Positions 28,773 to 40,900 of a stretch of DNA of 64,000 bases are shown piece after piece; within the stretch, counting starts at the first letter, position 1; every line of letters starts with the position of its first letter. Source of the stretch: Trichoplax adhaerens (lineage: Eukaryota > Placozoa > Uniplacotomia > Trichoplacea > Trichoplacidae); assembly GCF_000150275.1 (NCBI RefSeq), contig NW_002060968.1:703185-767184 (forward strand). The letters are read 5' to 3'. The notes below the pieces were generated by a model. It was not told where the DNA came from. It saw only the letters and a list, made by a program, of their open reading frames with translations, and made no database searches. A program made the translations under genes and the position numbers.

Positions 28773-29541
28773 TGTCACAAAACAGCTTTGTAACAAGATA
28801 ACGTAATGTACGATCAATAAGTCAATTCCTTGAACCACGTATCAAGGAACGATATCTGCACTGTCCTAAACACTTTTGCTCTACTAGCAGACTACACAAA
28901 GACTTAAACGCCTCGTATTTTACATTAAACACTAAGTTTGAGAATCCACTTTATTACCCGATATACTGCATTTATATACTATTCCTCAATAGTTCATGAG
29001 TCATAGTTAGTACGATTAGCTTTGGAATCATTTACTGAATTAGATATTAATTTTAGCTACTGCTCCCTTAATGCAGACGACAGTATTTACGAACAAAGAC
29101 ATCTGATGACTAATACAGAATAGTCAGATTACGATATGTTCTATCACGGAACATTTCCATGATAATTTACAGTCTACCATAAGTAAATTACAATCACAAT
29201 GATTGTAACTGTAAGCAGATGATTTGCATTCCCTATTATAACTATTAATTTCAGTATGTGTACAAGTGTCACTGTGATAAAAAGTCAGTGCTATATTAAA
29301 ATACAGTATATCCAAATTAGAAGTTAACTAAATAAGGATAGTCTAACAGAATTATCCTAACATTGATATTTCTACTGTAATACAGTATTTAACACTGTAA
29401 CAAAGTGTCACTGAGATAAAAAGTCAGAGCTATATTAAAACGCAGTATGTCCAAGTTAGAAGTCAACTAAATAAGGATAGGCTAACAGAATTATCCTAAC
29501 ATAGATATTTCTACTCTAATACAGTACATAACACTATCACA
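28773..29541 (-). mobile_element. solo LTR, family A, with duplicated U3 segment
   Basis: The element runs from TGTCACAAAACAG to CACTATCACA and is flanked by the exact 5-bp duplication AGCGT (28768-28772 and 29542-29546). It matches the other family A LTRs but is longer because a segment near its outer end is present twice, 139 bp apart (starting 29264 and 29403, each opening with AAGTGTCACTG). In LTR orientation the duplication lies at the 5' end of U3, where enhancer-type repeats often occur. No internal retroelement genes accompany it. Confidence 0.82.
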
Positions 29542-29546
29542 AGCGT

Positions 29547-30294
29547 AAGTAATTGCAAATATATAGGTACTAGTGCAAACTCCCGTCGCTTTGCTGACGG
29601 TTTACGATAATGTGCTCATTTAACAGATAGTATTACCATTTGATAGACCTGTCAGACGTTCAGTAACTTTTTTCCGTTATCCGTGTACTGCATGCTGTAC
29701 AAAAGTACAGTACTGTTAATTGTACGGGCGGGGCATTTGATAACGTACCCATTTGTTAATAATTAATAGTTAGTATTACCATTCGACATTATATATATCC
29801 CGGTAATAGCCGGGCACTACAGTATATTCACAGCTATGCTTGTAGAATACTACTTTTCAATAATGCATTCACGGATGAAACCTTATTACAGTCTTTGATA
29901 GTAATTCGGCAATTATAATATCTGCTCTACATATCCTAATGTGAAGAATAATGCTACTATATGAATTTTTTTGATAAGCGATTACTGTGATCTTCATAAA
30001 AAGCGAATTTTTCCGGATTTGTGTTTGATATAGTTTTCGGATTCTGGGACCGGTCGGGTTTGTGTCCGATATAATTTTCCTGTTTTGGAACCGGTCGGGT
30101 TTATTTTTAATTTATGTCTGAATTATAATTTTTCTGTTTTAATTTTTGGATTTTTGTTCATGAAAAATATCGTAAGAGTTGATTTTTGAGATTTGGACTT
30201 TTTGTTATGAATTTGANACTTTGGAATTTTATGACGTTACTTGAAGTCACATTAGGAGATTTAGTGAGGAAAATAGAAAATAAGATGGAAATTG
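29547..30294. other. intergenic stretch before the gap, with a short internal repeat
   Basis: No gene was recognised. At about 30000-30110 a phrase (roughly TTT.GGAACCGGTCGGGTTT and GTGT..GATATA.TTTTC) occurs twice about 48-50 bp apart, giving a small tandem repeat that is GC-richer than its surroundings. An ACTGTAC-like patch lies at 29690-29725. Confidence 0.5.
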
Positions 30295-30344
30295 NNNNNN
30301 NNNNNNNNNNNNNNNNNNNNNNNNNNNNNNNNNNNNNNNNNNNN
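30295..30344. other. assembly gap (50 N)
   Basis: Fifty consecutive N, and one further N at 30217. The sequence to the right starts inside a family A LTR whose structure and far flank repeat those at 29264-29567, so the gap joins two copies of similar sequence. Its true length is unknown. Confidence 0.98.
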
Positions 30345-30663
30345 TTTCAGAATGTGTATAAGTGTCACTGTCATAAAAAGTCAGTACTATATTAAAATAC
30401 AGTATATCCAAATTAGAGGTTAACTAAATAAGGATAGTCTAATAGAATTATCCTAACATAGATATTTCTACTGTAATACAGTATATAACACTGTAACAAA
30501 GTGTCACTGAGATAAAAAGTCAGAGCTATATTAAAACGCAGTATGTCCAAGTTAGAAGTCAACTAAATAAGGATAGGCTAACAGAATTATCCTAACATAG
30601 ATATTTCTACTCTAATACAGTACATAACACTATCACAAGCGAAAGTAATTGCAAATATATAGG
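30345..30663 (-). mobile_element. truncated family A LTR plus 26 bp of duplicated flank
   Basis: 30345-30637 repeats 29249-29541, including the special U3 duplication, with a few substitutions. The match continues outside the LTR through the host flank (AGCG.AAGTAATTGCAAAT and ATATAGG, up to 30663) before diverging. Sharing of the host flank means this is the same insertion event duplicated, not a second insertion. It is either a real segmental duplication or two haplotypes laid end to end across the gap. Confidence 0.75.
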
Positions 30664-31732
30664 CATGACGTTTTATGGCCGAAAATGAACATATTAAAAT
30701 ATTGAGTATACCGTATGTAAAGAAATTTTAATATAAATCTTTACCATAAATCTAGTTCTTCACTCTCTATACTTAAATAAGTCGATTTATCAAACTTGCA
30801 ATCGAAATCTCAAGGCTAATTTATGAGCAAACATTCTATTGTAACTGTCAATCCCAGTATCAGTTGTTAGCTAATCATATGCTACAATATCGACCAAATT
30901 AATTCTAAAAATTTGGTTGATAAAGTCCTGATAATAAGTGAGTGTAAATGACGTCGATTAGTAAAAAAGTAATCTCTTAGGATGCACGATCGATGCATCC
31001 CAATTCAGAACTTTCTAGTGATTTGATGATCATATTCATACAAGCAAACTGATATTATACCTACCATTCAGTCTGTTAATGCAGTAACACAGAATATGTC
31101 TCTTTATCTTGACAGCTGTATTGGTCAATATATTTATGCAATGCATTCCGACGATATGAACGTATTAGAGGATAAGATTCAACTTAAATGGAAATCTGTT
31201 GCGAAATGAAATATTCATTTAGACAGACGGGTTCTTACAAATATCAGGGACTGGCATTTACTATACAGTAGCATTTTGTTTTATCTTGGATTAAGATTGA
31301 TTTATTGGTTCTATTTCACTTCCATGTGAAAGAACCATCGGTACTGATATTGATATCACTTGGTATAATCGTTAGCTCAGTATAACTTTCATCTTTTCAT
31401 TGCAGTTGATAAAGTATTGAAATCGCACGGATAATCGTTACTTTAATATGAATTTAATAAAATATTCATATACATACTATTTTCTATTGCTCTTACTGTA
31501 CACCTATTAATATGGAACATAAGTTTCTTTATCAAAGAATGAATAGCAAGATATTTTAAACTATTCCACACTTGATTCGTTTCCTTATATATTACTTAAA
31601 GAAAGAGTTGGTTTTTCTAATATTTTCATAGATTTACTGTGTTCTACGGTAATCGCATTACTAATAGATCTAATATCATAATTCAAATTACTATCTTACT
31701 AAAGTTGTTGACAAGTAATTTATATTTCTTCA
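30664..31732. other. AT-rich intergenic DNA, no gene recognised
   Basis: No supported feature on either strand. Confidence 0.4.
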
Positions 31733-32168
31733 TGTCACAAACCAGCTTCGTGACAACGATAACGTAAAACAAATCTCTAAATTACTAAAGTCTCCGGGAT
31801 TCATTATCCCTACTCACAAGAATTCAGACGCCTTTGATTCAACCTTAAACTCAACTAGACAATTGAGAACTGCTTTATTCAACTATCTGACGGGCTTATA
31901 TACCCTTCTACAGCAGCTAACATTCACAAGTCATCTTATAAAAGTACTTGGGTGAGAACATCTACTAACTAGTTTTTCACAGTCGGACTACAATATGTCC
32001 ATTCATAGAATCATTTCAGCACACATTACAGCACAGTAATAAATTTACTGTAACACATTTATAATTGAAGTAATTCCTATTGTAAGGAACTAGATGTAAT
32101 ATAATATCACTATGTTATATTAACCAAATTTAGATAACTATTTCTTCACGGTAGTTCGTACCGTGACA
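31733..32168 (-). mobile_element. solo LTR, family B (minus orientation)
   Basis: The element begins TGTCACAAACCAG and ends GTACCGTGACA, with the exact 5-bp target duplication CTTCA on both sides (31728-31732 and 32169-32173). On the minus strand it reads TGTCACGGTACG at its start and contains a TATATAAGC promoter-like box followed about 20 bp later by AATAAA, the usual LTR arrangement. It shares an internal block (AACGTAAAACAAAT followed by CTCCGGGATTCA) with the copy at 40638-41175. Confidence 0.8.
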
Positions 32169-32173
32169 CTTCA

Positions 32174-35100
32174 GTATTATCATAAATTGAAAGTCGTTAC
32201 AAAATTTTTTATCAAAATCTTATGAAAAACTGCTAGGGCTACAATAGCGGTCAAGAACTAATGTAGCAACTGAAATGCTAGATGTAGAAATAAAATTGGA
32301 CAATAAAGCTTACCGCCCATAACGATTTACTAAGTTCAAGCGATTAAACTTCCTTTCAAAATTCTCTACGACGTAAAATATTAACGTAAAGATTACAGTG
32401 ACTACTTGAATTACTAGAAAAAATAGAGATCTAGGCTTAATATCTGACTTACTGTTATGAAATCAGTTCTATGAAAAGATTACAAAAAAAGATAATTCTA
32501 CTAATTATCCCCCTGAAACATGTATCCAAGCTTTAAAAATTGCCTAAGAAACTTTTGAGAATACTTATTCCTAATCCTACAGATTCTCAGTGATTTACAC
32601 ATTTTCTAATTTGCGTTAAGCAGTAAAATTTGGAACGAACTTTATTAAAAAAAAATACCGGGCTTCTATAACTCTTTATATTAGCTAGAATTTACAATTA
32701 GTATCAAAAGCGAGCATAAAATCAGCTAAAAAATGGAAATCTAGATGCCTTATGAATATAGTGACGATTACAGACATATATATCTGATGATTAATACAAG
32801 ACAAATAGATTTAATATTTTCATTCACAGAACTATCAAGCCAAAATATACAATCTAATGTGAATTAGTCAGAACCATATATTACGGCACAAGATGAGCAA
32901 ATATAAACTATCTTGTTATCTGATTTAACATTATGTTACTTAAAATTGCTAGACGACGCCAAACTGAAATAGCAATTCGATAAGTACTAGTTATATCAAG
33001 TAACGTCGTAAAACCAAACACTTTACGGTACTGCATGAGATTAATGTAATATCTTCCTAGCCGATATAAATTATAAAGGTTAAGCAACGTTCGAAAAACC
33101 ATAATTGGTTTCCATTAAGGTAAAGTACTTTAAATTTGATGCCTTAGTCTTTGAACATAATTGTTGAGCTTACGCCTTCGCTATATCTAATCTAGGGTTA
33201 ACTAACATAAAAACTAACAAGCTCCTAAAGATGTTAGAATCTAGACGGAAACTACTTTCTGTTAAGGGAAAAATTTATGCGCAATCTGCGTACAGAATGA
33301 TAAACTATGATAATATAAGAAGAGGACATAAATGTATAATTCTAGGCCATATGCGACACTTACCCGTCAATTGTCGCTGTTAAATAAGCAACATTGTAGT
33401 TTTTCCGCTGTTTAAATATTTCCAGGTAAAGTTCAGTTGACGTTATAGTTTCTGTAAAGATATAATTGACTTAAAAAATATTCTTTGCTATTGAAACTTT
33501 GCTCATGAACTATGTATTTGCTCTCATATACTATTTAAGTAGTAGAGTTTGCTTCTATAAACTGAAATAAAAGCGTTTTTTCTAATAGTATCGTAATGCT
33601 TAAGATATCTTGTTTGGATCCAAGGTTCATCTTGGCATCGCTTTGCTAAAAATACCGAAATTTCTTTTCTGTATTGCAATAGTTGGCATGATTAATTTCG
33701 AATTAGAAGTAAGAAATTCAGGAACAGTTGCTGCATTATTCAGTAAAAATGTATTAGTAGATTCACTTTTTCCCTCATTAGTCTGTTATGACTTAGGTGA
33801 ATACAGTACGAGGATAGCTACAAGAATTAAATTGTACATTAAAATGCGACCGCTTTTATGAAAATTAAATTCTATAATCAATTAGTTAATATATCATTAC
33901 CATTTATAGTGATATTTTTAATGGTGACTTAAATATATAAAAATGGTTTAAGAATTTTACAATATTGAATACTATCAGAATTTCCTTTAAGCTTATATTG
34001 CAGCTTTTCAATAATAATCTTTTAATATCTATCAAACAGTAGCGTTAAAATTAAACTTTTAAATGTTAGATCTTAACAAACACAGACTTCATTATTAACA
34101 ATTTATAGCGTATAAGAAGTAGCAATCTTTTTTTCACATCTTGAGAAAATGTCGATCTTGAGGGGGTATAAATTGTTCATAGCTATTATCAAGCCTAAAG
34201 CGCTTTCGTCAGTTCTAATGATGATCACCGAATATTCCTGTTGCAGAGATTGATGGGCTGTAAATAAGAAGATTGCGCGATGCTTCCAATTGAATTTAGG
34301 AATAAACCTAAATTTTGTCCAGGTTAACATCTAGTTATCATTATTAAAACTTAAGTCGAATATGAGGCTAACAAAACAATAGTATTCTGAGATAAGCATT
34401 TCTAGTATCTGCTGCCGGTGGCTGATAGAAGTTTTGTTAAAACTACTTAAGACTAGATATGATAATCTCTTGTTGACACTTTACAGAAAGCTTTATAATG
34501 TATACGCCTATAATTGCTATATATAAGCAGTTATTTTACGTTACAGGTTTTAGCAATCACAATGTAATGTTATTAATTTTATTTGCAAATATTCGTATAG
34601 TGACAATTGTATTTACCATCCAGTAATAATTCCCAAATTTTAAGCATACATCTGCGAAATTGTAATGCAGGTGTAAAGCCAAATATAATCACTACGCTAT
34701 TTCTGTCCGGATATTGAATGTTAGGAAATAAGTCATGAATTATTTTTTGTCTAGCTTAGACATGTAGTCTGGTAACAACACGTTCTGTTAATATATGAGA
34801 ACAACGAATTTATTTATTGATGTTTGTAAATAATTCAGACTAGGATGGCGATGTTTGTTTTTCATTGAATATTACCTAAGCAATTTTTATGCTAGCAATA
34901 GACACACATTGATGTATTCCCAATTAGATAGAATTTGTTCTTTACTGTTAAAGTACTAATATGCCAAATCTAAATATTTTAAAAATATTATTCATAGGAT
35001 GACTAAATTAGCAAAGGTGAATAATGATCACTCAATTATTCCATTAGCAGTTACCTAAATTTGTATAATATTGAATAGCAGAGCTCTATCCACTTCAATT

Positions 35101-37860
35101 AATTTAATACTGGGCCAGTCGCAACTGAAAATAATCTCTTAATATCTAGGTTTAACTAGGGTGAGTGTCGGATATTTCTGCAATCAGTTGAAATACGGCA
35201 AGCCTCAATATCGAGCAGTGAGATCATTACCAGGTGGAAAAATTTCTCTGCATTGTTAATTTACCGGAAGAAAATATAATCTTAAACAATTTACCATCAA
35301 TGGTTAATAGATTAAATAATGCTCAGTATAATAACTTTGAAATTTATTGTCAGCTATAGACGTCAAACAGTTCACCTGCATTGAAAAATTTTTGTTGTAA
35401 ATTAAAATTACATCCAATTCTAATCGACATCTTAATATGCTGGTATCTAGGTTATTATAACATGTTTTAGTCTTGAACTAATTTGATTAATTTGTTATTT
35501 TATAAGGAGGTGTTAAAAAAATATTATATTTTTATTTAGCTCAATAGTCTCTGTATGAAAATTAAATCATTGGAATAATTTTGTTAGAGCAAAACTGTGC
35601 CTACCTACTATTTGATCCAATTAATTATATAAGAAAATTTCTTGGAGCAATTTTGAGCAGGTTAGAGATTATGTTGTTTATCTAAGTTGAATCTAAAGAC
35701 CATGTGCTATAGTATAGTCTTTAAATTGATTGTTATTTTATCATTTTACTATAGCTGCATTCATTGATTTAAATTGTTAACTTTCATTATTGAAAGGATT
35801 TGTGCTACGAGTATATGCGTAAGCAGGTTACTATTGAAATATACTACAATACAATTTTTAGCGTTTCTTTTCCTTAGATAAAGTGAAGAAAAATTAATTC
35901 AGTTAATTAACATCTTGCTATTGCTGAATAAAGTTACAGAAATAGTATGCCTTGTTTTGAACGCAAATGTCATTTGAAAAATAGATTCATGAAACTTGGT
36001 CATTTTAGTAATATAATTTAATAGCTGAAGTGCAGTCTTTTTTTTGCAAAGTCAATTCTAATTTCAGTAAACAGATGGCGAAAAGTTGTATGATGTGAAA
36101 ATGAGCGATTAGTTAAATACAGCATTATTAAATATCTATTTATCGCGTTAGAAATATATTTGCTAGAATAATCAGGAATATGAGATCGTAAGAAACCTAC
36201 TCATTTTGAAATGAAAGTAAGTTTAGATTAACCAGGACTTAAAAAGATACTATTTTTGAGTGCTTTTCACAAAAATACAGTGATAACGAAAAGTTATAAA
36301 AGTCTCTTATTTTAACAGGATTGCATTGAATACTTTTTGACAAATCAATCGAAAATAGATTTTAGAAGACATTGTAATAACAAAAGATTCTATGATTCTA
36401 TCTTTTACATCCAAAGTTCTCTATCTGTATTACATGAAATATAATGGTCTATTATTATAATTGATTTTCAAGATAGGATCTATCGTTGGATATAGAAAGC
36501 GATTATAGCAATTTATCATCTCACTTATCTATTAGTCGACAATCTTTATCGATACATCAGCTGTCATACAATATTATTAGATGTCAAACAAGTATTTGGT
36601 GCTCACCAATGCGTACTATCATCATTTAATTTTTTTCAGCCAGCATTTAATTAAAGCTGGACGCTTATTTGCAACCGCTTTTCACATTGATACTTTAATT
36701 AATAGACTGTTTTACAGATTATATTACTACACTTTTTGGGGTTAATAGTGATAATTGTCAATCAAAATGATCACCTTTATCAAGTGCAATGTTCATTACG
36801 GATCTCCTCTACTTGATTTGGATTTAGTATATCATAATTTGAACCGCACTAAGTTGAAATTAAAATTGAAATTACACTTCGATCTTTAAAATCATGTTCT
36901 ATTTGTTAAATACAATAAAATTAAATTACGGACATTGTTTCTTGGGTATCAATAAATAAAATTATTTTCGATTTTTGACCGTCATTAATCATTAGTGGTA
37001 CAAAAGAAGATCATAATGAATTAATAGGATACCTATACGTATTATAGAATAAGAATGATGTAAAGTGATTAAAAACAATTGATCATGGTTTTTCTGGTTA
37101 AAATAGTGCAGATTTTTGCTATCCTAATCGTAAAACAAAGACGTCAATAACTACTTGAGTACAATCATTATTATCTAAATGAAAATAATGTATTCATATC
37201 TACTGAATATTCGATCTTAATTGTAAGAAAGGCTAATTAAGGATTTAACACAACATGACAATTTTTTAAGGCGGATATTAGGATATTATTTATCTTTCGA
37301 TTGCGGTTGCTGACATTGTCTATAATTAATGACTGTAAACTATGATTTTCATCCTTGAAATAGTTTGGTTCGTGGAAATCTTAATATAGACGCAATTATG
37401 ATCTACATATATCAATGATTTAACTTCTCAACCTACGTATTTTGCTAGTAATGAAATCATGACGCCATCTATGTCGTCGATTATTTTCTATTCAATGTTG
37501 TGAATAGAAATTGTGCTAAGTTTAGAATGGCGATAAAATAGAACTATTTTTACTATATTTCTAGCTAATTCTAAGATGAAAGAATATATTATCAGACAAT
37601 ACTTTATTTTAACTAGGTAGTAAAAAATGATCAAATAAAGCACGGCAAAGGATTGGAAATTTAAATTATCTTCGTTTATTAGCCTTTAAAAGATTTCGAC
37701 AAAAGGATGCTATATTTGCTAAATATATCTTATCAAAACAGAAGATAATGAAATTTATTTCTATGAAATAGCAAAAAATAGCTTGAATAATCTTATTCTC
37801 TTTTGATTTAATGCTTTATTTTCAATTCATTCCAAAGATCAATTCACATGCAGAATCATT
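32174..37860. other. gene-poor AT-rich region upstream of the peptide gene
   Basis: No exon could be supported. Two open frames of 75-83 codons (33610-33861 plus, 34103-34330 minus) lack recognisable domains and convincing splice sites, and I do not call them. Confidence 0.4.
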
Positions 37861-37873
37861 GTGTGGATAAACC

Positions 37874-37880
37874 TATATAA
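37874..37880 (+). promoter_or_regulatory. TATA box of the peptide-precursor gene
   Basis: CCTATATAAGG lies 113-119 bp upstream of the signal-peptide ATG at 37993. A transcription start about 25-30 bp downstream would give a 5' leader of roughly 85 nt without introns. The position and the match to a TATA consensus make this a good core-promoter candidate. Confidence 0.6.
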
Positions 37881-37992
37881 GGTTTGTACTAGCTGCATTT
37901 GCTATCATAATTCATCAAAGAAGTTTGCGAACGAACATTTGAATCAGTTTTAAATCAATTTTCTTTCCAAAGTTAACTACAGATATCCAAAA

Positions 37993-40900
37993 ATGAAATA
38001 TTTAGCCGTTGTAATCGTAAGTTCACTCTTTACTATTCATGTTGTAATAACATACCTTTTTGATTGATAGAATGATCCTGGAGTATGTAAAATTAACTAT
38101 ATCAGCTATCAGTACTTTCTAAAATAATGTCTGACAATTTCATCAAAGTCGGTGCTTGCAATTTTAGAATATGCAGCGTATACTTTCAAACTATTGTACG
38201 TATTACAATACTGGAAGCTGCTGTCTACAATTATTTCAGAAACTCTTAATAGTCATTTTATGACCCGAAACTTGATAGTCATTTCTAAAAATAATTGTGT
38301 GATGTGATGATATGTACTGAATTACTGTGCTTTCGCAGCTAAGATTTCAGTTTAGAAAGTAGTCATATTCACCTGTAATGAATTTTAAGTACCGATACTT
38401 CTGGCAGCTATTGTAATGTAATAAACAATAGCCAAATCAATTTCTAAAAGCGTTGTATTATAAATAAATTAACAAAAACTTTACTTTGTAAATTATCTTC
38501 TAGTTTGCTTTTGTCGCCGTTGCTATTGCAGGTAAGAATACGAAATCGCTAAGCCCAATACGTGTTAAACTAATACTGATGAATGTAAATTTATCAAAGA
38601 ATGCAAATTTTCGCTGATACCCATTATCATTCTTAGCCAGACAGTACAAAACTCCAGAAAACTGCTTTATCATATTATGATAGTTTTAGCTGACATTTAT
38701 TAGATGAGAAGATCTATGTCCATATAGAAACGCTAGTGATTACTTATTACTATTTACTAGCAATATTGAAGTCGTAATCATTTCGGAAACCTTAAAAGTC
38801 AAATGTCTAGTGTGAAATGTTTGTAAAATGTCTTTGAAGATACAATTTCATTTCGATCTTAAACACCTTACACCGTACTATATATCGATTGACTATTTAT
38901 TCTGCAACAATAAAGGCAATCTTTAGTACTATACTCTAAATTTACTTACGTTGATATATAATGTTTTACTAACATTACTTTCTTTTCTTATATTTTTCTA
39001 TCATTAGCCCCAGCACTCCAAGAAAATAGTAAGTACAATATAGGAATTAAATTATTGCTAATCTACGTTATAATTATTCTTATTCTATCTTATTTCATTT
39101 TGCTTTTTAATATTAAATTTAAAAAATCATTATATTCCATAGTCTATTTTATGCAGTTATACATATAATTGCTACCGTGTTGTTGATAAGTAAGTCCAAA
39201 TAATTATTAAATTAATTATTAGAAATGTAATGAAGACCTTCTAAGTAGTGAATATATTTAAATTTTAAATAAGATCAAAAAGTGGTACTGCTTAGTAAAT
39301 TTTCCATTATCAGAAGACAATGAAGGATAGATATTGGTTGAATTGCAGTTTATCACACAATAATCAGTGATTTACAAAGAATACATCATGTCATCCATTA
39401 TAGTCACATTATTTAGATTGATATTAATTTGCATCATCTAAAAAAGCACTTAAATATACGGAAATGGACTCGTATTTCGATGTTCTTTATGGGACCGATA
39501 TATTTTCTTTATTATATAGTTAGCTATTCTTTCAAGGTAAACTAAGCCAAAAAAATATTAATTTAGATGAACAATACTTTGTAATTTATCCAGAGAATTG
39601 AATTTCAATAGCGATATAATATTTCTGACTTCAAACAGGATTATAAATTAAAGTAGCAAATGACTGTGTTGGTACCATATTTTTGATATTCCTAGCTGAT
39701 CCGAGCCGTAAGCTATGAATGATTAATCACAATAGTGAGATTTATACTTACGATTACAATGATAAATCGTGACTATATTTATACAAATTAAGGCTTGTGT
39801 TGATTGCCTCATTTTACAGTTATTACTGTATTGATCTGCTTTCAGAAATCCGATAAAATAGGCTATGCAGTAAATATTTACTTAGATATAAGTGTTTGAA
39901 TTGAGAAAAATATCATTGAAAGCTAATTTATGCAATGCAAATGTAATTTTAATGCACTTGGGCAAATCAGTACTGTTAATATATAATTTCATGTTATGAT
40001 TACTTTCTACCTTATTTAAATGCTATAAATATACTAGATGACGTTTTCAATGTAATTATTTAAAGTTAGTTTATTAACTTGCCAATATTGAAGTATTAGG
40101 TTATTACCGTTGATCAAATATAGCGAATACAATCCACTGCTACCTTTATTATTCTATAAACTGTAAAATCTTGTAAATTTTTTACAATTAAATTGCTAAG
40201 GTTAATTAGCGGATTGCATAGCTGGCTACATCCACTATAGAATTAGTAATTTTCAAAAAAATTTTCTATTGCCTATATATTGGTAATTTGCCGTATAAAA
40301 TCTTTCAAATATTTAGATAGAGAAGTATATTCGTATAAGCTCGAATGAAAGAGTTGCATAGGTTTGATATTAAGATTGAACGACAAAATTTTTTATATTT
40401 TACGTTATCAGCTGAAATCGATTGGTTCGAAAATCGAGGAGACCACGGTAAAGAATATTAAAATCGTTTTAATTACACAAATTATGATTTGATCACATAA
40501 TTTAAAGCTCCTATAATTATAGCATTATAACTAATTTTACTACTAGTTTGTCTACATATACATGCTAGAAAGGCTATTTTTAAGATGCTTGTTCTTTAAT
40601 AAATTTACAGATCAACTACCAAGTATCTAGAAAAATTAACGTAAAACAAATTTCTAAATTACTATAGTCTCCGGGATTCAGTATTCCTTAACTACCTGAT
40701 AAGAATTTCACACCTTTGCTTCTACGTTAAACAACTATAAAACTATTTTTTTATTCAACTATCTGCCAAGCTTAAATACCCTTCAGCAGCAGCTATCATG
40801 TATGAGTCATAACAGTACACAAAATTTAGCTCCTATCGGATAGCTAAATTAATACAGACATTATTTATAATTTAGAACATTTACTGAATGATTCTAGGTA

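Noticed and set aside
23093-29315. Two similar minus-strand ORFs (23093-23296 and 29124-29315)
   Set aside because: They lie inside two copies of the same family A LTR; similarity reflects the LTR, and there is no coding constraint argument.
30186-30395. ORF running across the N gap
   Set aside because: It reads through unknown bases and into an LTR fragment.
7964-32168. TGTCACA-ended repeats as DNA transposon MITEs
   Set aside because: Terminal inverted repeats are only about 7 bp, target duplications are 5 bp, and TATA plus AATAAA occur in LTR order, which favours solo LTRs.
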